From contig JACQAI010000192.1 in NCBI GenBank assembly GCA_016195115.1, positions 1 to 6,874 on the forward strand: 6,874 nucleotides of DNA. Direction: 5' to 3'. Positions 1-5,170 of this stretch are shown here, piece by piece (the stretch's first letter is position 1; each line of letters opens with the position of its first letter). The stretch is from Pseudomonadota bacterium (GTDB lineage Bacteria > Pseudomonadota > Alphaproteobacteria > Elsterales > Elsteraceae). The notes beneath the pieces are model-generated. The model was not told the DNA's origin, ran no database searches, and saw only the letters and a program-made list of their open reading frames with translations. The position numbers were made by a program, and so were the translations under genes.

Positions 1-44
1 GACGCCGGCGGGTCGGGTGGAGTGGACCCCTAAAGTGAGACACG

Positions 45-140
45 AAAGTTACGGGGACATAATACTTATCCTTGGGCATTCGTTGGCCCGGCAAAGTTAT
101 GGGGACACAATACTTAGCCTTGGGCATTCGTTGGCCCGGC
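45..140. repeat. 48-bp tandem repeat, two copies
   Basis: Two directly adjacent 48-bp units lie at 45-92 and 93-140 and differ at only three positions (45 of 48 identical). Each starts AAAGTTA(C/T)GGGGACA and ends TTGGGCATTCGTTGGCCCGG plus C. The end of each unit can fold into a short GGGC/GCCC hairpin. Because 48 is a multiple of three, the array stays open in one frame and gives a repeated 16-residue peptide, but nothing suggests it is a protein gene. The GGGGACA...ATACTTA core resembles sequences I associate with IS200-like REP-associated transposase loci in other bacteria; that link is from memory and is not proven here. Confidence 0.85.
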
Positions 141-176
141 CATCGGCGATAGGGCTTCTGAATTGCGCAGGTGAAT

Positions 177-220
177 TAAGTATGATGTCCCCGGAATTGT
201 CCCCGGAATTGACCGGAATT
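177..220. repeat. Inverted copy of the repeat core plus 12-bp tandem
   Basis: Positions 177-192 read TAAGTATGATGTCCCC. The reverse complement, GGGGACATCATACTTA, matches 53-68 of the first 48-bp unit with one mismatch and 101-116 of the second with two. It runs into a 12-bp tandem, GTCCCCGGAATT at 187-198 and 199-210, followed by a shortened third copy (GACCGGAATT, 211-220) and a degenerate one up to about 237. Together with the 48-bp array this makes an imperfect inverted-repeat structure of about 150 bp, as expected of a small non-autonomous element or the edge of a larger one. No transposase is encoded in the window. Confidence 0.65.
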
Positions 221-255
221 GAATGACCCCAGAATTGACGAGAAGGGTGGACGAT

Positions 256-669
256 TCAACCTGACCCAATCACGCTCTCGTCAGCCTTCGCCGCGACGGT
301 TTCGATCTCGACTTCGACACCCGAACGGGGAAACTTCTTGACGACCAGAAGCGTGGCGGGCGGGCTATGATCGCCCATGATGCGTCCGCGCATGGCGAAA
401 TAATGGTCCAGGATGGACTTGTCGGTGACGTAGACCGTGAATTTCACGACATCCTCGAATGTCATGTTGGACGCGGCGAGAATGATGCCGATGCGCTCGA
501 AGATCACCTCGACTTGTTCACGCGGGTCTTCGGGCACCGTACCGTCCAGGCGCGCACCAACCTGGCCGTTGCAGAACAGCAGCCTGGCGTTCGGGGGGAC
601 TTCCGTGGCGTGCGCCGCATTGTGGGAATGGGCGCAAATTCGATCGTTGAGCCTATGGGCCGTCAACAT
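256..669 (-). CDS. RidA/YjgF/YER057c/UK114 family protein
   Basis: A 137-residue protein, the usual size for this family of trimeric chorismate-mutase-like proteins, the best known of which hydrolyse reactive enamines/imines made by PLP enzymes. Visible family features are LFCNGQVG (residues 31-38), the helix around REQVEVIFERIGIILAASN, the strand VVKFTVYVTD (74-83), and the C-terminal GDHSPPATLLVV and VEVEIETVA segments. The ATG at 669 is chosen because GAGGAGG sits 9 nt upstream and the conserved domain begins just after it; the frame stays open further upstream, but that part runs into the divergent lipoprotein gene. The arginine that follows PA in active RidA proteins (Arg105 in E. coli) is missing: the segment reads SPPATLL. 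This points to one of the Arg-lacking Rid subgroups, for which imine deaminase activity should not be assumed. It is transcribed alone, away from the lipoprotein gene. Confidence 0.9.
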   Translation of the reverse strand: MLTAHRLNDRICAHSHNAAHATEVPPNARLLFCNGQVGARLDGTVPEDPREQVEVIFERIGIILAASNMTFEDVVKFTVYVTDKSILDHYFAMRGRIMGDHSPPATLLVVKKFPRSGVEVEIETVAAKADESVIGSG

Positions 670-748
670 CGTCGCATACCTCCTCAGCAGCGTGATTGGG
701 CTCATCGCGGATAACATCGAGGATAGCGTCTGGACCATGGGGAGAAGC
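670..748. promoter_or_regulatory. Divergent intergenic region, RidA-family / lipoprotein
   Basis: This 79-bp gap separates two divergent start codons and must hold both promoters unless transcription starts inside a gene. The RidA ribosome binding site (GAGGAGG, minus strand) lies at its left end and a GGGGAG site for the lipoprotein at 739-744. The stretch around 692-722 is somewhat richer in A and T than its surroundings. I see no -35/-10 pair of good spacing, so no promoter boxes are assigned. Confidence 0.4.
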
Positions 749-997
749 ATGGCGCATTGGCGTTCGACCCTCGTCTTGCTGTGCATCGCCGTGACGGCGG
801 GCGGCTGCGAGACCCCGAAGGCCTGGACCAAGGACGGGGGCAGCGGCCCCGAGTTCGCCGCGACCCGCGCCGCATGCCAGCAAACCAGCGCCCGAACCCC
901 GCTGGACAGCATCAGCGCCGGGTTCGGCGACCGCTTCCAGGCCTGCATGGAACGCGACGGCTGGCGGTTGGTCGAGGTGCGTGGCGGCGCGCGCTAG
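749..997 (+). CDS. Small putative lipoprotein, 82 residues
   Basis: The protein has a short basic N-terminus (MAHWR), a hydrophobic stretch (STLVLLCIAVTA) and a lipobox-like AGGC with the candidate lipidated cysteine at residue 20, so export and lipid anchoring are likely. The mature part is about 62 residues with two further cysteines, Cys43 and Cys66, which could form a disulfide in the periplasm. The C-terminus, FQACMERDGWRLVEV, resembles the Cys-Met...Gly-Trp ending common in small uncharacterised alphaproteobacterial lipoproteins. The start at 749 is preferred because GGGGAG lies 4 nt upstream; an ATG at 737 would add four residues. The frame is open far upstream, but that part overlaps the RidA gene antisense and is not coding. 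No function can be assigned. The gene converges on the SMP-30 gene with an 8-bp gap. Confidence 0.7.
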   Translation: MAHWRSTLVLLCIAVTAGGCETPKAWTKDGGSGPEFAATRAACQQTSARTPLDSISAGFGDRFQACMERDGWRLVEVRGGAR

Positions 998-1008
998 ACT
1001 ATAGACTA
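995..1008. repeat. TAGACTA tandem holding both convergent stop codons
   Basis: TAGACTA occurs twice back to back (995-1001, 1002-1008). The first TAG (995-997) ends the lipoprotein gene on the plus strand, and CTA at 1006-1008 is the minus-strand TAG ending the SMP-30 gene. With the flanking bases the stretch contains two CTAG tetramers, at 994-997 and 1006-1009, in an otherwise GC-rich area. No hairpin followed by a T-run is seen between the convergent genes. Confidence 0.75.
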
Positions 1009-1893
1009 GCCCCCCGCGCCGAACCTGCCCTCCGCCACCCCGCGCACCGCGACCTCGACGGCGAACACCGAGCCGGCGTGCGGCTGGGCGCGCAGCTGAT
1101 CCTCGGTCAGGCTGCCGCGGGCCGAGGTGATCACCAGGGTCGCGAGGTCGTCGCCGGCGAACGCGCACATGGTCGGGTTTTCGACCGGCACGCGCAGCGT
1201 GAAGAGCTCGCTTCCGTCGGGCGCATGGCGCACCACCCGCCAGCCGGCGTAGCGCGCGCTCCAGTAGCAGCCCTCGGCGTCGACCGCGGCGCCGTCCGGG
1301 CGGCCCTCGCCCTCCGGCGCGACGCAGAACACGCGGCGGTTGGTCGCCGCGCCGGTGGCGCGGTCGTAGTCGTAGGCATAGACCGTGCGGCGCCGCGAGT
1401 CCGAGTGATACATCGTGCCGCCGTCGGGGCTGAAGGCGAGGCCGTTGGAGCACACGAGGTCGTCGGCCGCCTGGACCACGCCGCCGTCCGGGTCGACCCG
1501 GTAGAGCACGCCCGCCGGCTCGTCGAGCGCCTCGCGCATCGAGCCGACCCAGAAGCAGCGGCCGTCGGGATCGCAGCGGCCGTCGTTGAGGCGCATGTCC
1601 GGCCGCGCGTGCGCGACCGCGGCCAGATGCAGCTGCGACCCCGTCGCCGGATCGACCAGGGCGACGCTCGAGCGCAGCGCGGCGACCAGCTCGCCGTCGC
1701 GCGCCAGCGCGATCGAGCCGACCGGCTCGCCGCAGTCGACCTTGGTGGTGCGCCCGCTGTCCCACGCATGGGTCAGGATGAGGCCTTGGTTGATGTCGAC
1801 CAGATAGAGCCGCCGCGCGTCGCCATCCCACACCGGGCTTTCGGACACCTGGGCGCGCAGGTCGAGCAGGACGCGGAGGTCGCCCTTCAGCAC
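1006..1893 (-). CDS. SMP-30/gluconolactonase/LRE family protein
   Basis: A six-bladed beta-propeller hydrolase of the SMP-30/gluconolactonase family, which opens sugar or other lactones with a divalent metal in the central tunnel. Counted from the GTG at 1893 the protein has 295 residues (human SMP30 has 299). Its expected catalytic residues fall almost exactly at the human positions: metal ligand Glu18 in SESPVW, Arg101 and Asn103 in RLNDGRCDPDG, metal ligand Asn150 in CSNGLAFSPDG (human Asn154) and Asp200 in GRPDGAAVD (human Asp204). That agreement is the main reason for choosing GTG at 1893. A TTG at 1947 would add 18 Arg/Ala-rich residues with no family counterpart. No strong ribosome binding site precedes either start. 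It lies downstream of the monooxygenase gene on the same strand and may be co-transcribed with it. The substrate is unknown; the protein is probably cytoplasmic, since no signal peptide is seen. Confidence 0.9.
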   Translation of the reverse strand: MLKGDLRVLLDLRAQVSESPVWDGDARRLYLVDINQGLILTHAWDSGRTTKVDCGEPVGSIALARDGELVAALRSSVALVDPATGSQLHLAAVAHARPDMRLNDGRCDPDGRCFWVGSMREALDEPAGVLYRVDPDGGVVQAADDLVCSNGLAFSPDGGTMYHSDSRRRTVYAYDYDRATGAATNRRVFCVAPEGEGRPDGAAVDAEGCYWSARYAGWRVVRHAPDGSELFTLRVPVENPTMCAFAGDDLATLVITSARGSLTEDQLRAQPHAGSVFAVEVAVRGVAEGRFGAGG

Positions 1894-2018
1894 AGGCCGC
1901 GCCCGCGCATGCGCGTGATCGCGGCGGGCTTGCCCAGATCCGCGCAATCGCCGCCGTAGGGTCTCGTATCGCCCGCGCCGCTCATGCCGTCGGCTCCGTG
2001 GGGGGTCGTCGCCATCAT
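1887..2018 (-). CDS. Doubtful 43-residue ORF overlapping the SMP-30 start
   Basis: From the ATG at 2018 (a double ATG) this frame codes for 43 residues beginning MMATTPHGADG and ending RMRGRGLC, with TGA at 1889-1887. The stop overlaps the proposed GTG start of SMP-30 within GTGCTGA. In the 1890-2018 stretch this frame gives a more ordinary amino-acid mix than the Arg/Ala-rich SMP-30 frame, and its position fits a leader peptide translationally coupled to SMP-30. It could equally be chance in GC-rich DNA or a leftover of a lost gene. I recognise no family, and no strong Shine-Dalgarno site precedes the ATG pair. Confidence 0.25.
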   Translation of the reverse strand: MMATTPHGADGMSGAGDTRPYGGDCADLGKPAAITRMRGRGLC

Positions 2019-2068
2019 GCCGGTCGCGCGATGCTGCGGCTAGGGCGGCGCGGGAGAGGCCCCCTCCC

Positions 2069-3367
2069 CTACCCTTGGGTCTCCTGGAGCAGGGCGGCCT
2101 CGAAGGCGCTGGTCGGCCAGGTCAGGCCGTAATGCTCGCGCAAGGTCGTGCCCGCATAGGCGGTGCGGAACAGCCCGCGCCGCTGCAAGAGCGGGATCAC
2201 CGCCGTGCTGAAGGCGTCGAGCATCGCGGGCAGCAGCGGCGGCATGATGTTGAAACCGTCCGCCGCGCCGTCGGTGAACCAGTCCTCGATCAGATCGGCG
2301 ACCTGCTCGGGCGTACCCGCGATGGTGAAATGGCCGCGCGCGCCGGCGAGGTACGCCAGCAATTGCCGCAAGGTCGGCTGCTCGCGGCGCACGAAGTTGA
2401 TGATCACCTCGGCGCGGCTGCGCGCCGCCTGGACCGCGCCGGGATCGGGGAAGTCCTGCGGCCGCAAGGTGCGGTCGAGCGGCAGGTGCGCGAAGTCATG
2501 CCCGCCGAATCGATCGGACAACCGCTTGCGCCCGACGTCGACGTCGGACAGCGCGTTGACCTCGCGCGCCAGGCGCTGCGCCTCGGCCTCGGTCGACGCG
2601 ATCATCGGGCTCAAGCCCGGCAGGATCAGGACCTGGTCTGGTGCCCGCCCCTCGGCCGCCGCCAGCGCCTTCAAGTCGGCGTAGAAGTCCTGCGCCGTGC
2701 GCTTCTCCATGTGGGCGGTGAACACGGCGTCGGCATGCCGCGCGGCGAAGCGACGGCCGGTGTCGGACGATCCCGCCTGCACCAGCACCGGTCGACCCTG
2801 CGGGCAGCGCGGCAGGTTGAGCGGCCCGGCGACCTGATAGACCTCGCCACGGTGGTCGATCGGCCGGATGCGGTCGGCTCGGGCATAGCGCCCCTTGACC
2901 ACGGTCATGAACTCCTCGCCGCGGGCATAGCGGTCGGCGTGGCTGACCTGGCCCGAGCCGCCGAAGTTGCGCGCCGCCGCGGCCAGCCACGACGTGACGA
3001 TGTTCCACGCCGCCCGGCCGTTGCTGATGTGATCGATCGAGGCGAACTGCCGGGCCAGGTTGAAGGGCTCGGTATAAGTGGTCGAGGCAGTGGCGATCAG
3101 CCCGATCCGGCTGGTCGATACGGCCAGCGCCGACAGCACGGTCAGGGGCTCGAGCCAGGTGCGCGCCGCCCGCCCGGCGTCCTCGCCGAGCGCCAGCTGG
3201 TCGGCCAGGAACACCGAGTCGAACAATGCCGCCTCGGCCCGGCGCGCGACATCCTGGTAGTAGCCGATGTCGGTCAGCGCCAAGGGCGACGACGCCGGAT
3301 GGCGCCATGACGCCTCATGATGCCCGCGGCTATGGATGAACAGGTTGAGGTGCAACTGCCGCGTCAT
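2069..3367 (-). CDS. LLM-class flavin-dependent monooxygenase, NtaA/SnaA/DszA family
   Basis: A 432-residue protein of the usual length for bacterial luciferase-like FMNH2-dependent monooxygenases of the NtaA/SnaA/SoxA (DszA) group, which oxidise substrates such as nitrilotriacetate, dibenzothiophene sulfone or alkyl sulfides with flavin supplied by a separate reductase. Family marks in order: LHLNLFIHSRGHHEASWRHP at the N-terminus, FDSVFLADQ (49-57), TYTEPFNLARQFASIDHIS (97-115), GRAAWNIVTSW (117-127) with AARNFG (131-136), GRPVLVQAGSSDTGRRFAAR (191-210) with HADAVF, and GTPEQVADLI...GAADGFNIM near the C-terminus. The ATG at 3367 has a GAGAGG site 4 nt upstream. No flavin reductase gene is present in the window, so it must be supplied from elsewhere. 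The gene diverges from the solute-binding protein and precedes SMP-30 on its own strand. The sequence does not identify the substrate. Confidence 0.93.
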   Translation of the reverse strand: MTRQLHLNLFIHSRGHHEASWRHPASSPLALTDIGYYQDVARRAEAALFDSVFLADQLALGEDAGRAARTWLEPLTVLSALAVSTSRIGLIATASTTYTEPFNLARQFASIDHISNGRAAWNIVTSWLAAAARNFGGSGQVSHADRYARGEEFMTVVKGRYARADRIRPIDHRGEVYQVAGPLNLPRCPQGRPVLVQAGSSDTGRRFAARHADAVFTAHMEKRTAQDFYADLKALAAAEGRAPDQVLILPGLSPMIASTEAEAQRLAREVNALSDVDVGRKRLSDRFGGHDFAHLPLDRTLRPQDFPDPGAVQAARSRAEVIINFVRREQPTLRQLLAYLAGARGHFTIAGTPEQVADLIEDWFTDGAADGFNIMPPLLPAMLDAFSTAVIPLLQRRGLFRTAYAGTTLREHYGLTWPTSAFEAALLQETQG

Positions 3368-3605
3368 GGCGCCTCTCGTCCTCGACGGCCGCGGCGGCGT
3401 TGCGCGCGCCGGCCGTCCCCGGGAAACCTAGGCGCCGACCGGCGGGCCGGGCAAGCCGGTTATGCGCACCGTGACGCGAGCCCGGCCAAGCGCGCCCGGT
3501 CGCGGCGGGCGCGGCTCACGGTCTGCTTACGGAATCCTACAAATCTTGTCGTGAGCGGCGCGTCGGGAGCGCCGACACTCTCCGCCATGAAGGAGGAGTG
3601 CCACC
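3368..3605. promoter_or_regulatory. Divergent intergenic region, monooxygenase / binding protein
   Basis: This 238-bp gap carries the start signals of both divergent genes. Most of it is very GC-rich, with short CCGG/GGCC-type palindromic pieces around 3400-3475. A clear dip in GC occurs at about 3524-3554 (TTACGGAATCCTACAAATCT), about 50-80 bp upstream of the binding-protein start, and is the likeliest promoter site for that gene; I could not fit a well-spaced -35/-10 pair. A strong AAGGAGG ribosome binding site lies at 3590-3596. No gene is supported here. Confidence 0.4.
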
Positions 3606-4904
3606 ATGGCGATGTTGAGTAGGCGACGGGCGCTGATCGGGGCGGGTGCGATGCTGGGGGCCGGCCTGACCGGCTGGGCCCGCGCCTGGGCGGCCGACCA
3701 GCCGTTCACGCCCGAGAAGGGTGCCAAGCTCCGGCTGCTGCGCTGGCGCCGCTTCGTGCAATCAGAGGAGGATGCCTTCAAGCGGCTGGTCGGCGCGTTC
3801 ACCGAGGCAACCGGCGTGTCGGTCGAGGTCAGCAGCGCGCCCGATGCCCAGGTCGCGATGAAGGCGAACATGGCCGCAACCGGCGGCGCCGGGCCCGATC
3901 TGGTGTGGTCGATCCACGCCGACGCCCACCTCTATCCGGACAAGCTGGTCGATCTCTCCGATGTCGCCGATCATCTCGGCAAGAAGCTCGGCGGCTGGTA
4001 CCCGATCGCGCACGACTACGGCATGCACGAGGGCAGCTGGGTGTGTCTGCCGGTCGCGCTGGTCGGCAACTACATGACGTATCGCGTGTCGTGGCTGAAG
4101 CAGGCCGGCTTCGCCGCCTTTCCGACCAACCTCGCGGACTTCCTGCGCCTCGCCAAGCAGCTGAAGCAGGACAAGCACCCGATGGGCCTGTCGCTCGGCC
4201 CCTCGGTGACGGACGGCAACTGCTGGACGCACTGGCTGCTGTGGACGTTCGGCGGCGCGGTGTTCGACGAGAAAAACCGCTGCACGATCAACAGCCCCGA
4301 GACGCTGCAGGCGCTGGAATATGCCCGCGAGCTCTACCCGCATTTCGTCGACGGCACGCTAAAATGGACCGCCGAGAGCAACAACACCGCCTTCATAGCC
4401 GGCCAGATCGGCTGCACGAACAATCCGGTCTCGATCTATGCCGAGCTGCTCGCGGCGCGCGATCCGATGGCCGCCGACACCGATCACGCGCTGTTCCCGA
4501 TCGGGCCGGTGGGTCAACCGACCGAGCTGCACATCATGCGGCCGATGTTCCTGTTCAAGCACGCGCGCTTCCCGAACGCCGCCAAGGCGTTCATGACCTT
4601 CATGATGGAGCATCCGAACTACGACGACTGGCTGCGCAGCTCCGCCGGGTATCTGAGCCACACGCTCATGGCCTATCAATCGAACCCGGTGTGGACCGAC
4701 GATCCGAAGCGCACCGTGTTTCGCGAGGCCGCGGCGCGCTGCCGCAGCTTCGCCTTCAAAGGCCAGCTCGGCTACGCCGCCGCGGCCATCCTGTCCGATC
4801 AGATCGTGCTCCAGATGTTCGCCCAGGCGGCGTCAGGACAGCGCACGCCCCGCGACGCCCTCGCCAACGCGGAAAAGCGCGCGGGCCGCTATCTGACGAG
4901 CTGA
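3606..4904 (+). CDS. Tat-exported extracellular solute-binding protein (family 1)
   Basis: A 432-residue periplasmic binding protein of the sugar/polyol-type ABC family 1 fold. The N-terminus has a twin-arginine motif, SRRRALIGAG (residues 5-14), a hydrophobic region and a likely cleavage site after AWA (residue 29), so it should be exported folded by Tat. The mature protein begins with a beta strand (KLRLLRW), followed by AFTEATGVSVEV and GPDLVWSIHADAHLYPDKLVDLSD, the usual opening of lobe I. PVALVGNYMTYRVSWLKQAG, FGGAVFD and the C-terminal FPNAAKAFMTFMMEHPNYDDWL match the family order. The ATG at 3606 follows AAGGAGG by 9 nt; an ATG two codons later is possible. No permease or ATPase gene accompanies it: the next gene is an MFS carrier, so it either serves a transporter encoded elsewhere or is an orphan. 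The ligand cannot be predicted; presence beside a monooxygenase suggests an organic substrate. Confidence 0.92.
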   Translation: MAMLSRRRALIGAGAMLGAGLTGWARAWAADQPFTPEKGAKLRLLRWRRFVQSEEDAFKRLVGAFTEATGVSVEVSSAPDAQVAMKANMAATGGAGPDLVWSIHADAHLYPDKLVDLSDVADHLGKKLGGWYPIAHDYGMHEGSWVCLPVALVGNYMTYRVSWLKQAGFAAFPTNLADFLRLAKQLKQDKHPMGLSLGPSVTDGNCWTHWLLWTFGGAVFDEKNRCTINSPETLQALEYARELYPHFVDGTLKWTAESNNTAFIAGQIGCTNNPVSIYAELLAARDPMAADTDHALFPIGPVGQPTELHIMRPMFLFKHARFPNAAKAFMTFMMEHPNYDDWLRSSAGYLSHTLMAYQSNPVWTDDPKRTVFREAAARCRSFAFKGQLGYAAAAILSDQIVLQMFAQAASGQRTPRDALANAEKRAGRYLTS

Positions 4905-4948
4905 TCGGCTCGCCAGCGCGCCTCGCGGCGCGGCGCCCACAAGCACCC

Positions 4949-4991
4949 CCCTCCCCCGCGCGTCAGCGTGGGGGAGGGTAGGAGGGGGCTT
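4949..4991. repeat. REP-like palindromic repeat, copy A (possible terminator)
   Basis: Positions 4949-4978 form a near-perfect hairpin. CCCTCCCCC pairs with GGGGGAGGG (9 bp), then a G-T wobble, then CGC/GCG, closing a GTCA tetraloop. It is followed by TAGGAGGGGGCTT. The block has an inverted partner at 5101-5143. GC-rich palindromes of this type are scattered between genes in many alphaproteobacterial genomes. It lies about 45 bp after the solute-binding protein stop and could stabilise or end that transcript, although no T-run follows. Confidence 0.85.
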
Positions 4992-4995
4992 GCTT

Positions 4996-5014
4996 CGAGC
5001 ATCCGTGATGCTCG
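4996..5014. repeat. Perfect 8-bp stem, 3-nt loop hairpin
   Basis: CGAGCATC (4996-5003) pairs perfectly with GATGCTCG (5007-5014) around a CGT loop. It sits just inside copy A of the REP-like repeat and is followed by CGGCAAGGAGGATTT, without a T-run, so it is not a standard intrinsic terminator. It may be part of the same composite intergenic element. Confidence 0.7.
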
Positions 5015-5031
5015 CGGCAAGGAGGATTTAC

Positions 5032-5060
5032 CACGGAGGCACGGAGGACACAGAGAGAGC
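5032..5060. repeat. CACGGAGG tandem and purine-rich repeat
   Basis: CACGGAGG occurs twice in tandem (5032-5047), followed by ACACAGAGAGAGC. Strings of the type CACGGAGGCACGGAGGACAC are familiar as dispersed non-coding repeats in diverse bacteria; that recognition is from memory. The stretch lies between the two inverted REP-like copies. It shows no coding potential that I would trust. Confidence 0.55.
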
Positions 5061-5100
5061 GAGTTCCTCTTGGGCACGCACCGGCGCGCGTGGCAAGGTC

Positions 5101-5143
5101 AGGCCCCCACCCTGCCCTCCCCCACGCTGACGCGCGGGGGAGG
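5101..5143. repeat. REP-like palindromic repeat, copy B (inverted)
   Basis: Positions 5115-5143 match the reverse complement of copy A (4949-4978) base for base over 29 positions, and the flanking GGCCCCCACCCTG on the left corresponds to the GGGGGC flank of copy A. The two copies therefore face each other as inverted repeats around roughly 110 bp. In the plus-strand transcript the stem of copy B carries an A-C mismatch where copy A has a G-U pair, so the best-pairing strand is opposite for the two copies. It ends 27 bp before the proposed MFS start. Confidence 0.85.
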
Positions 5144-5170
5144 AGTTACTCGTGTAAGAGCGGATCCATA

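Noticed and set aside
45..140. Possible CRISPR array
   Set aside because: The two units abut directly with no spacers between them and the unit is longer than usual; it is a plain tandem duplication.
17..226. 69-codon open frame across the left repeats
   Set aside because: It is made almost entirely of the 48-bp and 12-bp repeats; the peptide repeats follow from the unit length and no family or ribosome binding site is evident.
437..748. Long N-terminal extension of the lipoprotein gene
   Set aside because: It overlaps the RidA gene antisense; the signal peptide and lipobox only make sense with the start at 749 or 737.
670..948. N-terminal extension of the RidA-family gene
   Set aside because: The frame is open, but the extra part is antisense to the lipoprotein gene, lacks family similarity, and a strong ribosome binding site precedes the ATG at 669.
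757..1959. Long open frames opposite or alongside the SMP-30 gene
   Set aside because: They are Arg/Ala/Gly-rich translations in other frames of GC-rich coding DNA, while SMP-30 has all its active-site motifs.
2052..2068. GGGAG/CTCCC hairpin just after the monooxygenase stop
   Set aside because: Only five clean base pairs and no T-run on the minus strand; in such GC-rich DNA this is not enough to call a terminator.
2075..3310. 411-codon open frame opposite the monooxygenase
   Set aside because: Shadow of the real gene, which has complete family motifs; the opposite frame has low-complexity composition and no recognisable domain.
3598..3610. CCACCATGG resembling a eukaryotic start context
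   Set aside because: Chance: the bacterial AAGGAGG site at 3590-3596 explains initiation and the gene is bacterial.
5090..5170. GTG start at 5090 for the MFS protein
   Set aside because: The added 27 residues are a translation of the REP-like palindrome and carry no transporter features.
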